A stretch of DNA of 64,000 bases from Prevotella sp. UBA6994 (GTDB taxonomy: Bacteria > Bacteroidota > Bacteroidia > Bacteroidales > Bacteroidaceae): the NCBI GenBank assembly GCA_002449845.1, contig DJXW01000024.1, positions 1-64,000 of the forward strand, given 5' to 3'. The translations under genes and the position numbers were made by a program. The notes beneath the pieces are model-generated. The model ran no database searches. It had not been told where the DNA came from and saw only the letters and a list, made by a program, of their open reading frames with translations. Positions 36,183-45,691 of this stretch are shown one piece after another (positions within the stretch are counted from its first letter, which is position 1; each line of letters starts with the position of its first letter).

Positions 36183-36304
36183 CAAAACTATATATAACGA
36201 TTAACAATCTGATGAATACGGTATGAACTCCTGCGCCTCTCTCTGGTATCTCATGTATTTGAACAAGAAAAAATCATTATAATAAAACCAAATCTGTTAT
36301 CATT

Positions 36305-38227
36305 ATGTCAAGAACATTCATTTTCATATTGCTCATGCTTCTGCCGTTAGCATCCCGTTCACAGACGGTGGTGATAAATAATATCGTCTATACAATAAAC
36401 ACTATGAGCGGTGATGCTAAGGTCGTAAGAGTAACAGATAATCTGTTAAATGAATATCCTATCCAAGAGACCGTTGAATATGATGGGAAGAAATTTCCCG
36501 TAACCAGCATTGGTGAAGGAGCATTCAGCCTATGCCATAAAATGGAGTCATTAGTTATACCAAGTTCAGTGGTGGACATAGCCTTACCTATTTTTTCTAC
36601 TTATTCGCTATATCCAGATAGAATGCTTTCTTCCATAGTTGTAGCTTCTGACAACCCTAAATACGATTCACGTAATGGTTGCAATGCACTTATAGAAACT
36701 GCAACAAATATTCTTCTATTGGGTAGTAGCAAAACTGTAGTTCCCAACACTGTGACCGTTATTGCCAAGCATGCATTCTGGGGTTTAGAAGGTTTGAAAA
36801 AATTTTCGTTACCTAATTCCGTGAAGGAAATCTGCGATTCTGCTTTTGTCGGTACTAAAAATCTAACTACGTTCACGTTTCCCGATTCCCTGTCACTTAT
36901 TGGAGATTATGCATTTTTGTATAGTGGACTAACTAACATTAAACTTCCAAATTCCTTGAGGCACATCGGTGAGGCAGCATTCTTCGATTGTGGCAATCAC
37001 ATTTCCTTCTCGCCTGGACTTTTAATCCTACCCGATTCTATGGATTATATAGGTGAAGGTGCTTTCGCAAATTCAACAGTTTCTACAGCCGTGTTTCCTC
37101 GAAAATTGGAATCCATTTCAAGAATGGCTTTTTCAAGTTGCAAATATCTCACCACCGTAATAATACCTGAGACCGTAGTCAATATTGGAGACTCCGCCTT
37201 CCGATGTTGCGACAGATTGTCCGAAGTAAAGATTCTCGGTTCCTCTCTGAAGAGCATCGGCAAATGTACTTTCAAGGATTGCCCAAGCCTCACGAGCATC
37301 AACATTCCCAATTCCGTGATTGAAATCTGCGATTCTGCGTTCGTGCGGTGCAAGAACCTTTCAAGTATCAACGTTCCCCCTACGTTGTCTTTCCTCGGCA
37401 GTGCATTCAAGGATTGTCGCAACCTTCGCAAGGTGAACCTTCCTCCTGACTTGATGGAAATCCGTGATGAGACCTTTTCCCATTGCGGCCTTGATACCAT
37501 CATCATTCCCAATTCCGTGAAACGTATCGGTAAATCCGCTTTCGCCCACTGTTATAAATTAAGTACGGTCAAGTTGCCTGACGACCTGGAATCCATCGAG
37601 GACAGTACATTTTATAATTGTCCGTCAATTATCAAGATCGTCCCTTCAACCATGGCAGAGGAAGGTGGTGACTCCTGCCTAATTTTGCCTCCTTCATTGA
37701 AGCATGTCGGGAAATATGGCTTCGCCGATAACCGTAGGTTGACCTGCGTCATCCTTCCCAATTCGTTGAAGACAATTGGATATAGGGCATTTTCCATTTA
37801 CAATGATACTCACCGCATCCTGAAATCCGTAGTGATACCTGCTGGCGTAGAGGAGATAGGCACAGCTGCCTTTTCCCATGGATGGCGTTACAACTATTCT
37901 CCGCCATCTATGGTTGATGACTTAAAAGACATCTATTGCCATGTTGTAACTCCCCTCGATTGTTCCCCATTCAGCGAGCCATCCGAGAAGACGCTGCATG
38001 TCCCTGCCCAATCCGTGGGGTTGTACCGCAACCATAGTTATTGGGCCAAGTTCAAGGAAATCGTACCCTTGACAGACGAGGAGACTGGCATTAGTCCAAC
38101 TACGATGAGAGAACCCGATGACGGTATTCACTATTCCCTCTCCGGCTCACGCATATCTCCCAATCAAAAGGGTATCCATCTGGTGAGATACGATGACGGG
38201 ACAGTGAGGAAGGTGATTTGCAAGTAA
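36305..38227 (+). CDS. BspA-like leucine-rich repeat (LRR_5) surface protein
   Basis: The 640-residue protein begins with a signal peptide (FIFILLMLLPLASRSQ). It is built of about 18 LRR_5 repeats of roughly 23 residues (pattern IPNSVxxIGxxAFxxCxxLxxV), such as VIIPETVVNIGDSAFRCCDR. The C-terminus ends in GSRISPNQKGIHLVRYDDGT and a short basic tail. Such 'GxR...KGIxxVRxxDGTxxKV' tails are common in secreted Prevotella proteins and may be a sorting or anchoring signal. BspA-type proteins bind host matrix or other bacteria; the ligand here is unknown. Two repeat blocks share nearly the same sequence (residues about 172-195 and 335-360), indicating recent internal duplication. Confidence 0.9.
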   Translation: MSRTFIFILLMLLPLASRSQTVVINNIVYTINTMSGDAKVVRVTDNLLNEYPIQETVEYDGKKFPVTSIGEGAFSLCHKMESLVIPSSVVDIALPIFSTYSLYPDRMLSSIVVASDNPKYDSRNGCNALIETATNILLLGSSKTVVPNTVTVIAKHAFWGLEGLKKFSLPNSVKEICDSAFVGTKNLTTFTFPDSLSLIGDYAFLYSGLTNIKLPNSLRHIGEAAFFDCGNHISFSPGLLILPDSMDYIGEGAFANSTVSTAVFPRKLESISRMAFSSCKYLTTVIIPETVVNIGDSAFRCCDRLSEVKILGSSLKSIGKCTFKDCPSLTSINIPNSVIEICDSAFVRCKNLSSINVPPTLSFLGSAFKDCRNLRKVNLPPDLMEIRDETFSHCGLDTIIIPNSVKRIGKSAFAHCYKLSTVKLPDDLESIEDSTFYNCPSIIKIVPSTMAEEGGDSCLILPPSLKHVGKYGFADNRRLTCVILPNSLKTIGYRAFSIYNDTHRILKSVVIPAGVEEIGTAAFSHGWRYNYSPPSMVDDLKDIYCHVVTPLDCSPFSEPSEKTLHVPAQSVGLYRNHSYWAKFKEIVPLTDEETGISPTTMREPDDGIHYSLSGSRISPNQKGIHLVRYDDGTVRKVICK

Positions 38228-38305
38228 GCTTATCTATAGCTATATTGTCTTTGGTTATTGTTCCAGCATCGCTTATGCTGAATTGGCAGAATTATCATAA
38301 TGTAT

Positions 38306-38650
38306 GACAAATTCTTGTTTGCTTTTTCTTGCATTCCAGAAATGGAAACACGGTAAAATGGGTTGAGATGGGTGAAAAACCATGTTTTTCATCGTAACAT
38401 AATATGTTACGGACGTAACTATATGAGTTACGAGCGTAATTCATATAGTTAGCACGCTTAAAATGATATGTTATGAAGGCTCAAAATGATGTTTATTGTG
38501 CATAAATACATAAAAACGAGTGCATAAACATGCACTCGTTTTTGTAATATATTAAATATCAGGTTGTTATGAAAATACTAAAAACTGCCATTTTTTCGAC
38601 CGACTTAGGAGTTGGTGAAAAATATCGCAAACGAGAGGGCTGTTTTTGTT
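38306..38650 (+). repeat. Dispersed ~340-bp element, copy 2
   Basis: Same orientation and layout as copy 1: 5' box near ACAAATTCTTGTTTGC; GGTGAAAAACCATGTTTTTC; four tandem dyads at 38393-38477, the first two well kept (CGTAACATAATATGTTACG) and the last two worn; a ~105-bp spacer; and a longer, imperfect closing hairpin (about 38576-38650). The spacer here also holds its own perfect hairpin (38512-38543). It fills most of the 453-bp gap between the BspA-like and CE7 esterase genes. Confidence 0.75.
38512..38543 (+). terminator. Strong hairpin inside element copy 2, possible terminator
   Basis: Perfect 13-bp stem AAAAACGAGTGCA / TGCACTCGTTTTT with a 6-nt loop and flanking A/T runs on both sides. 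It could stop transcription from either strand. It is absent at this place in copies 1 and 3. Confidence 0.5.
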
Positions 38651-38680
38651 ACTTTTTATTGACAAATTGAGCGTCTTCTC

Positions 38681-39991
38681 TTATTTCAAATGCCTTTTTA
38701 TCCACTCCATCTGTCCGTAGTTGGTATTATCGCTTGTCCAATGCTCGTTGATGGGGGTGATGAGCGATTCCTTGGGAGCGGTGATGAGATTCCATACGAT
38801 GTAGGATGTGGTGGGAGGGCATACATTGTCGTTGAATCCCCAAGTGAGATAAGTGGGGCAGGAGAGGCGACGGGCAAAATTCACCACATCATAGTATTGC
38901 ATGGTATTCACCTTTTCGGGAGTCAGCATGTGGTTGGTGCGATTGAAGTGTGGATAGCCACCTGCGCGATGGTCTAAGTAACCAGCCATGTCGCTTAATG
39001 CGGGATGGTTGGCCACGCATGCCGTGATGCGAGAATCCAGTCCTGCTGTGACAATCGACAGAGCTCCCCCTTGGCTACCGCCCTGTACGATGACGTTTTT
39101 GCCATCCCATTCGGGAAGGGTGGTGAGATAGTCAATGCAACGCACGCAAGCCACATATACATGTTTCATGTAATAGTTGTCGCGGTTGTCAAGACCGTTG
39201 TTAAGGTATTCGTTGGCATCAGCGAAAGCGGTGCTGATCTCCTTGAATGCCTCGGTACTCAGTTCGGGATGCAATCCGTGAATCTCTATTTCCAGTCGGA
39301 TAAAACCGTTCTTGGCATAGTACGTGTTGCGCATGGGTTCCTTGATGGTCTTGATGCCAGCACCAGGAGGGCAGAGCACCACGGGATACTTCCCTTCTTT
39401 CTTGGGTTTTGTCAGGTAGCCATATACACTATGCCGTTTGTCGGTCTTGATTTTCAAGAGAAAGCAATCAAACTCATCCGTGGTGTATTTGTCCACCTTC
39501 TCGCAGGTGACAGACAGAGGAACCTTTCTCGCTTCTTCTAAGTTGTGTTTCCAAAAGTCATCAAAATCCTGGGGATTCTTGGTATATGGTTTCAGAAGCT
39601 CGGGTGAGAATCCCACCTTGACGTGATGGTTGTATTTCTTGTCATTGACGGTGGCAGACAATCGTAGGTCGAGAAACCCTGCGCCCTTCATCGTACCCAT
39701 ATTGATAGTGGCACGTCCGTTTTTCAACGTTACTTTTCCCTTTTGGGTAGATGGCATCATGTCGGGACCTATTTCATAACTAACCTCTACGTCTTGTGGA
39801 ATGCCATAGAGATAAAATCCAACATCTACTTTCGCTTTCTCGCCAGTTTGATAAAGCCAATCGGCATGGTCAGGAACGGTTATCCAAAGGTCGTTACTAC
39901 GATAGGGATAGTTTTCTGCTATTGCCTTGTTGCAGAAAAATGATAAAGCGATGATGATGGACAATAACAATGTCTTCAAATTCTCTCTCAT
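38681..39991 (-). CDS. CE7-family acetylxylan esterase / cephalosporin-C deacetylase, exported
   Basis: The 436-residue enzyme should remove acetyl groups from xylo-oligosaccharides. A signal peptide (LLLSIIIALSFFCNKAIA) directs it out of the cytoplasm. An N-terminal beta-sandwich of about 130 residues precedes the alpha/beta hydrolase (AXE1) domain. The triad is Ser306 (VQGGSQGGALS), Asp388 (LTWGFNDNVCPPTTS) and His417 (INEHWTSD); family signature RGQ is not seen, so it is a diverged branch. It has its own -7 promoter box and lies 215 nt downstream of the SusD gene on the same strand, so it probably belongs to that locus. Confidence 0.85.
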   Translation of the reverse strand: MRENLKTLLLSIIIALSFFCNKAIAENYPYRSNDLWITVPDHADWLYQTGEKAKVDVGFYLYGIPQDVEVSYEIGPDMMPSTQKGKVTLKNGRATINMGTMKGAGFLDLRLSATVNDKKYNHHVKVGFSPELLKPYTKNPQDFDDFWKHNLEEARKVPLSVTCEKVDKYTTDEFDCFLLKIKTDKRHSVYGYLTKPKKEGKYPVVLCPPGAGIKTIKEPMRNTYYAKNGFIRLEIEIHGLHPELSTEAFKEISTAFADANEYLNNGLDNRDNYYMKHVYVACVRCIDYLTTLPEWDGKNVIVQGGSQGGALSIVTAGLDSRITACVANHPALSDMAGYLDHRAGGYPHFNRTNHMLTPEKVNTMQYYDVVNFARRLSCPTYLTWGFNDNVCPPTTSYIVWNLITAPKESLITPINEHWTSDNTNYGQMEWIKRHLK

Positions 39992-40030
39992 AATTTTTTG
40001 ATTTATTTAGATGTAGTTTATTTATGGTTA

Positions 40031-40038
40031 CAAAATTA
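40031..40038 (-). promoter_or_regulatory. -7 element of the CE7 esterase gene
   Basis: TAATTTTG on the minus strand, about 40 nt before the start codon at 39991. No clear -33 box. Confidence 0.45.
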
Positions 40039-40169
40039 CTTGTTTTTCATAGAAACTATGGGTAAAAAACAATCAAAAATGGTGGATAATTATGTTTCGA
40101 TAGTATTTTTGATACAAAATACCATGTCTTAAGGGAAAAGTATGTGTTTGTCGTATTGGAGATGGAAAA

Positions 40170-40200
40170 AGAAAGGGATGCTTTAGTTGCATCCCTTTCT
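40170..40200 (-). terminator. Terminator after the SusD gene
   Basis: 12-bp stem AGAAAGGGATGC / GCATCCCTTTCT with a 7-nt loop, just past the SusD stop. It separates susCD from the esterase gene. Confidence 0.75.
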
Positions 40201-40206
40201 TTGGTT

Positions 40207-42336
40207 TTATTCTTGCTTGAAACCATAACCGTTAGTGAATCCACCGTTGCTCATCACGTTAGGAGTGAATGGCCAATAATGGATAGGTGCAGTTTCATAG
40301 TCATAGTCATAGAACAAATACTTATAGTATTCGTCGGCATTGTTAAGGAGAGTCTTTCCCCAATCCACAGCCTTATAACCATCAGCTAAGAGTGCAGATA
40401 CCTCTGCGTCAGACAAACGGGTAAACAATCCTTGGATAGCCAAGTTGGTCAGGGTGTTGCCTTTGTAATCCAATCCGTAAGATGCCCAGTCGTCGTTAAC
40501 ACCACGCCAACCTGGATAGAGGATAGGATCATTTTCGCTGCCAGCAGGACATTGAGCGGTGAGACGGTGCCCCTTGATAGCCTTTGCGTCAACCATCTTT
40601 GTGTAGATTTGGTTAGAGATGATGTTACCATTGTCGAATTGATAGTAACCATTGGCAGCTAATCCGTCAAGCATCTTCTTTGTCAAATCTTTTATAGCCT
40701 TGATCTTCTTTCCGATAAGACCTGTACGGATGAGTACTTCGCGACGGTCACCTTCACCAGCGAACTCAAATCCACGTTCGTCGATGATAGCCTCTAACAA
40801 AGAACCTTCTTTTGCGATGAATCCCTCAACGTTGGCTTTGCCAGCGGGGAAAGCACGTTCACGAATGATGGAGAGATACTTCTTTGCTTCAGCCTCGTTT
40901 CCTAACATGGCACATGCCTCAGCATATCCGAGATAGATTTCAGAGAGACGCATGTAAGGTCCATTGATACCAGACTTACGTTGGTTTGCTGTCCATACCT
41001 TTGTTTGGCGATTCTCATCCCACTTGTTGAATGAAATACCACCACCTTTGCCTTGTGAACCTGGGTTGAATGGAAGCAATATTTCAGTACCATCACCACC
41101 ATTGCTGGCAGTTACCGTACAAGAAACGTCACGACGCATGTCGTTAGGATCAAACATTCCATAGTAGAACGCAGGATTGATACGACCTTGACCATAGTTC
41201 TTGCAAGGATAGTTGTTCTTGCTACCACCAGTGGTCGGACGACCGAAAGAGTAGGGACGTGCATCGTTTCCACCACCTTGTGCAATAGATACCTCATAGA
41301 TGGATTCATCAGCGAAACCATCATCGTCCATGTGCATCTGCTGGAAGAAGTATTGATAAGGATTGTTATATACACGACCATTGTCAGCTTTACGTGGGTC
41401 AGTGGTGTGGAAAATGGCTGTTCCAGGGTTGTCGATAACAGCCTTGAAATACTGTTGTGCCAACTGATAATACTTGATATAGTCGGTACGACGACCGTAA
41501 GAAGCATTGTTGTTGTCCTTACCCATCTTCTCGAAGGTCAATGGGTTGCCTTCACCATCCGTACGGGTGATGTCGTTACGACGGATTTGATAACCACCAG
41601 CTTCCAAGGCAATACGTCCAATCAAACCTTCAACGTATGTACGAGAGAAGTAATTCTTACCAGTAATTCCAGGAATGGAACCAACACGGAACATCAAAGG
41701 AGCTGCTTGTACGAGTTCTTTCAAGATAACGTCATAAATAGAATCACGTCCGCAAAGCAATCCAGAGTCTGTAGCCTTACCACTGAGGTAAGGAACGTCG
41801 CCGAAGTATTTCAGCAACTCACGATAAGCGGTAGCTTTCAAAGCAACAGCTTCACCATAGAGTTGTCCCATCGTACTTTCTACGCCAGCCTTCACCATCT
41901 CTTCAAAACCATCTGATTGTTGAGTGGCTTGTACCACGATATTGGCTTTGTTAATGATAGCATAGAGAGCTGCGTATGTGTCATCTTCCTTTTGGTAACT
42001 CAACAAAGCATATTCGCCTGCATACTTACCATTCTGATAGAAGCATTCAGGATAGTGACGACCAGGTTGAGCGGTAAAGCCTTCAGGGTGACGCTCGATA
42101 TCAGAACCGGCAACATCGGCTGCATAGAACAAACCATCACCGAACACCTTGTTTTGGGCTGCGTTAATCCAGTCAGCGTATGCACCTTCAAGGGCAGCAC
42201 GTGCGGTTTCGCTTGTTGAGAATACAAAAGCGGCATCAGTCTTTGATGGAGAGTCGGTCTCCAGATAATCGCTACAAGAAGTTGTCAATGCTAAAACTCC
42301 TGCTGCGCATAATGTAGAATATAATTTCTTTTTCAT
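40207..42336 (-). CDS. SusD-like starch/glycan-binding lipoprotein (RagB/SusD family)
   Basis: SusD proteins sit on the cell surface over a SusC barrel and bind glycan. The start at 42336 is chosen because the upstream ATG (42354) overlaps the GGGAGGAAAG ribosome binding site. The lipoprotein signal ends in LALTTSCSDYLETDSPSK. Helical TPR-like segments follow (ATAYRELLKYFGDVPYL, MRLSEIYLGYAEACAMLGNE), and the C-terminal RagB part has IIDERGFEFAGEGDRREVLI. At 709 residues it is longer than most SusD proteins (about 500-600). It follows the SusC gene after 21 nt; the pair is one transport unit. Confidence 0.94.
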   Translation of the reverse strand: MKKKLYSTLCAAGVLALTTSCSDYLETDSPSKTDAAFVFSTSETARAALEGAYADWINAAQNKVFGDGLFYAADVAGSDIERHPEGFTAQPGRHYPECFYQNGKYAGEYALLSYQKEDDTYAALYAIINKANIVVQATQQSDGFEEMVKAGVESTMGQLYGEAVALKATAYRELLKYFGDVPYLSGKATDSGLLCGRDSIYDVILKELVQAAPLMFRVGSIPGITGKNYFSRTYVEGLIGRIALEAGGYQIRRNDITRTDGEGNPLTFEKMGKDNNNASYGRRTDYIKYYQLAQQYFKAVIDNPGTAIFHTTDPRKADNGRVYNNPYQYFFQQMHMDDDGFADESIYEVSIAQGGGNDARPYSFGRPTTGGSKNNYPCKNYGQGRINPAFYYGMFDPNDMRRDVSCTVTASNGGDGTEILLPFNPGSQGKGGGISFNKWDENRQTKVWTANQRKSGINGPYMRLSEIYLGYAEACAMLGNEAEAKKYLSIIRERAFPAGKANVEGFIAKEGSLLEAIIDERGFEFAGEGDRREVLIRTGLIGKKIKAIKDLTKKMLDGLAANGYYQFDNGNIISNQIYTKMVDAKAIKGHRLTAQCPAGSENDPILYPGWRGVNDDWASYGLDYKGNTLTNLAIQGLFTRLSDAEVSALLADGYKAVDWGKTLLNNADEYYKYLFYDYDYETAPIHYWPFTPNVMSNGGFTNGYGFKQE

Positions 42337-42357
42337 ATTTTTCTTTCCTCCCATAAA

Positions 42358-45300
42358 TTAGAATGCAACATTAAGACCAAATGTATAGGTGCGAGCACGT
42401 GGATAAGAGTTCCAGTCGTAGTTAGGAACGGGGAATCCATCCTGACCGCTAGGACGCGTGTTCACGTCTGGGTCTATGCCATTGTATCCTGTAATGCAGA
42501 AGAGATTACCACCAGTGAAGTAAACGCGAAGGTTGCTGATACCAACTTTCTTGGTCAGTTCCTTTGGTAACGTATAACCAATGGTAAGTGTGTTCAAGCG
42601 AAGGTAAGAAGCGTCTTCGATGAATTCAGAAGATACCATACCGTATTCGCAATAAGGCAAAGCATGTTTTGCACCTGCGTTGAGTGAAGCAAGAGCGGCT
42701 GGGTCGGTAACGGCATAGAGATTACCGTTAGCGTCTACATCGTACATCTTCCAACAATCATTGACAAATGCCAAACGGTTCCAACCATAACTGGTATTCT
42801 TGTTGCCCATCATAGAGTGCATGGCGTTTGCATTGTAAACATCGCCACCGATTTGATAGGTGAAACCAACAGAAGCGTCAAAGCCCTTATAGCTGGCATT
42901 GAAGTTGAAACCACCAGTGTGTTTTGGCATGGTGTGACCGATTACACAAGCATCGTCTTCAGTAACAGTACCGTTTCCGTCGGTATCTTCAAACTTCATA
43001 ACACCTGGGAATGCAATCTGTCCTTCGGGCAAGTTGTAGGGCTTGTAACCAGAGTAGTTTACTACACCTTTGATGTCGGGAACGTCTGCCTTCAAAGTCC
43101 ATACGCCATTCACGACGTCGAAATCTTCTACTCTATAGAAACCAGCGGACTTATATCCGAAGATAGTTCCAACGGGTTCGCCAGTACGGATGATATAGTC
43201 GTCGTAAGGACGTTTCATAGAAGAACCCCAATTGGTGTGGGTATCTGCATTTACGCCTTCACGTACTTTTTCCACCTTATTCTTATTATAATTATAGGTG
43301 GCGTTTACGCTGAGGTTAAAGTCTTTTGAACGAACGATTTCATAGAATACGGAAAGTTCAAGACCCTTGTTGGATGTTTCGCCAACATTCTGGTATTGAT
43401 AGCTATGACCAGTAGTCTCGGCTACAGGCACTTTCATCAAAATGTCCTTGGTGGTATTCCAATATGCTTCGATACTACCACGCAACTTACCATTCCAGAA
43501 ACTATAGTCGATACCGAGGTTACGTGAAATGGTGGTCTCCCATTTCAAGTCGGGATTGGCAAGGATTGCACCTGGCTTGAAAGTTACGGTACGCTTGTCA
43601 CCATTCCAAGTGATTTCTGGTTCCCAATATTCTTTCCAGAGACTGGCGTCAATGGCATCGTTACCAGAAGTACCGTAAGAAAGACGGAGTTTCAAGTTGT
43701 CGAGCCAACTGCGTGTATTAGCCATGAAAGGCTCGTCAGAGATACGCCAACCGAATGCTGCTGATGGGAAATATCCCCAATGCTTGTTAGGAGCGAAGTT
43801 AGAACTACCATCGGCACGGAACGTAGCGGTGAAGAGATAGCGTCCTAAGAAATCGTAGTTAACACGACCGAACCAAGACAACGTGTGCTTGGGTTCGCCG
43901 ATATTATTATAGAAGTCAGAAGTACGCTTGGTTTGGTCATAGAAGTCATCTTTCATGTTGTACATCTGAATCAAACCGAATGCACGATCCATGTCAAATT
44001 CTGATGGGAAACCTGCACCTGTGATTCTGCTTGAGTTAGACTTGCTTGCCAACACTTCATTACCAACGAGGAAAGACAGGCTGTGGTCTTCGCCAAGTCC
44101 TTGAACTTCATAATTCAATGTGGTTGCCCAACGTACGCTATAGCCATTACCTTTCGTGAGTTGTGCTTGATTGTATGGATTGGTAGACTTGCCGCCATCC
44201 CAATATCTTGTCTCACTCCAGTTGCGACCTAATGAAAGTTCAGTCTTTGCGGTCAAACCGTCGATAACTTTCCAAGTCAGCACACCCATACCACGCAGAC
44301 GTTGACGCTTGGTGATGTTGGTGTAGTTATCAATGATATTAAGTGGATTGAAGTTTTCTTCCACACTTGAGCTACCCATAGAAAGCAATGATGAATTGTC
44401 CTTTCCTAATGGTTTGTCGATTGGACGATAGCCATAAACAGAGTTACCTGATGCATAGTCGAAGTTGGTTCCCTCGAATGTCATCTCGCTATAGCGGATG
44501 TCAGCATCGAATGTCAAGTTCTTCGTAATCTTCTGTGAAATCTTTGCATTTCCGTTCCAACGCTTGAAACCAGACTTGATGCGTACACCATCATCGGTCA
44601 AGTAGTTTACGGTTGCATAATACTTGGTGTTTTGGTTACCACCAGAGAGTGATAAGTCATGGTTCCAAGAACCAGCGGTACGCATTACGTCATCTACATA
44701 GTTATGTACGCCTATGTTCTTGTAATCATTGAGATGGTTGCCAAATTGTGAGCCTAATCCGAAGTATTCAGCAATACCGTCTTCCTCGTTCATGTCGTAA
44801 GCCGTAGCATAACTCCAGTTGTGAAGTACATAGTGGTAAGCATCCATTACGTCAAGAGCCTTGGGAGACTTCTTGATTTGGTAATAAACATTATACTTAA
44901 CCTTGGCTTTTCCGTCACCTTTCGAACCTTTGGTGGTTACGAGGATTACACCGTTTGCACCACGTGCACCATAGATAGCGGTAGAAGCACCGTCTTTCAA
45001 AACGTCGATGCTCTCGATGTTGTCGGCAGGAATGTCGCTGATGTCGCTAACCTGCACACCGTCTACGATGTAAAGAGGTTCGTTGGATTGGGTGATAGAA
45101 CCACCACCACGTACACGGATAGACATTGTTGCACCAGGACGACCGTCTTGTGATACGACGCTAACACCTGGTAATTGTCCTTGCAATGCTTGTGCTACGT
45201 TAGAAACAGGATTGGCGGCCAACTTGTCACCGCTAACTGATGCAACGGCACCAGTCAAATCCTTACGTTTCATCGTTCCGTAACCGATAACAACCACGTC

Positions 45301-45612
45301 TTCCAATGTGGTATTGTCCTCGTTAAGAACAACGTTCAGAGAAGAAGAATCTCCTACTTTGACTGTCTTTGTCTGATAGCCAACGTAAGAGAACGTCAAT
45401 TGAGCGGATGAAGGTACTGAAGGGATGGAGTAATTTCCGTCCAAGTCAGTTACTGCTCCAGTGGAGGTTCCCTTAATCATCACGCTAACACCAATCAAAG
45501 GTTCGCCAGAAGCATCCTTTACATTACCTGTAACAGTTTTCTGGGCGAAACTCACCAACCCCAGCATACAAAATGCCAAGGCTAAAGAAAATCGTTTGAT
45601 TCTTAGGTTCAT
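42358..45612 (-). CDS. SusC/RagA-family TonB-linked outer-membrane transporter
   Basis: The 1084-residue protein has a signal peptide (FSLALAFCMLGLVSFA) and a carboxypeptidase-like domain (VTGNVKDASGEPLIGVSVMI). The plug carries the SusC signature (DVVVIGYGTMKRKDLTGAVA, then LQGQLPGVSVVSQDG and GAKGVILVTT-like GARGANGVILVTTKG). A large 22-strand barrel follows, ending in the C-terminal Phe (TFGLNVAF). It imports oligosaccharides with TonB energy, together with the SusD lipoprotein just downstream. Its promoter lies in the 79-bp gap after the regulator gene. With the CE7 esterase nearby, a xylan-type or other acetylated glycan is the best guess. Confidence 0.96.
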   Translation of the reverse strand: MNLRIKRFSLALAFCMLGLVSFAQKTVTGNVKDASGEPLIGVSVMIKGTSTGAVTDLDGNYSIPSVPSSAQLTFSYVGYQTKTVKVGDSSSLNVVLNEDNTTLEDVVVIGYGTMKRKDLTGAVASVSGDKLAANPVSNVAQALQGQLPGVSVVSQDGRPGATMSIRVRGGGSITQSNEPLYIVDGVQVSDISDIPADNIESIDVLKDGASTAIYGARGANGVILVTTKGSKGDGKAKVKYNVYYQIKKSPKALDVMDAYHYVLHNWSYATAYDMNEEDGIAEYFGLGSQFGNHLNDYKNIGVHNYVDDVMRTAGSWNHDLSLSGGNQNTKYYATVNYLTDDGVRIKSGFKRWNGNAKISQKITKNLTFDADIRYSEMTFEGTNFDYASGNSVYGYRPIDKPLGKDNSSLLSMGSSSVEENFNPLNIIDNYTNITKRQRLRGMGVLTWKVIDGLTAKTELSLGRNWSETRYWDGGKSTNPYNQAQLTKGNGYSVRWATTLNYEVQGLGEDHSLSFLVGNEVLASKSNSSRITGAGFPSEFDMDRAFGLIQMYNMKDDFYDQTKRTSDFYNNIGEPKHTLSWFGRVNYDFLGRYLFTATFRADGSSNFAPNKHWGYFPSAAFGWRISDEPFMANTRSWLDNLKLRLSYGTSGNDAIDASLWKEYWEPEITWNGDKRTVTFKPGAILANPDLKWETTISRNLGIDYSFWNGKLRGSIEAYWNTTKDILMKVPVAETTGHSYQYQNVGETSNKGLELSVFYEIVRSKDFNLSVNATYNYNKNKVEKVREGVNADTHTNWGSSMKRPYDDYIIRTGEPVGTIFGYKSAGFYRVEDFDVVNGVWTLKADVPDIKGVVNYSGYKPYNLPEGQIAFPGVMKFEDTDGNGTVTEDDACVIGHTMPKHTGGFNFNASYKGFDASVGFTYQIGGDVYNANAMHSMMGNKNTSYGWNRLAFVNDCWKMYDVDANGNLYAVTDPAALASLNAGAKHALPYCEYGMVSSEFIEDASYLRLNTLTIGYTLPKELTKKVGISNLRVYFTGGNLFCITGYNGIDPDVNTRPSGQDGFPVPNYDWNSYPRARTYTFGLNVAF

Positions 45613-45650
45613 GGTTTAAAATTTAATAATACTTATAGTTTGTCTGCTTG

Positions 45651-45658
45651 CAAAATTA
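45651..45658 (-). promoter_or_regulatory. -7 element of the susCD operon
   Basis: TAATTTTG on the minus strand, about 40 nt before the SusC start. It lies only 34 nt from the stop of the regulator gene. A TTG 18 nt further upstream may be the -33 box. Confidence 0.5.
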
Positions 45659-45691
45659 AGTAAAAATATTTAATAACAATTTTTATTTGTG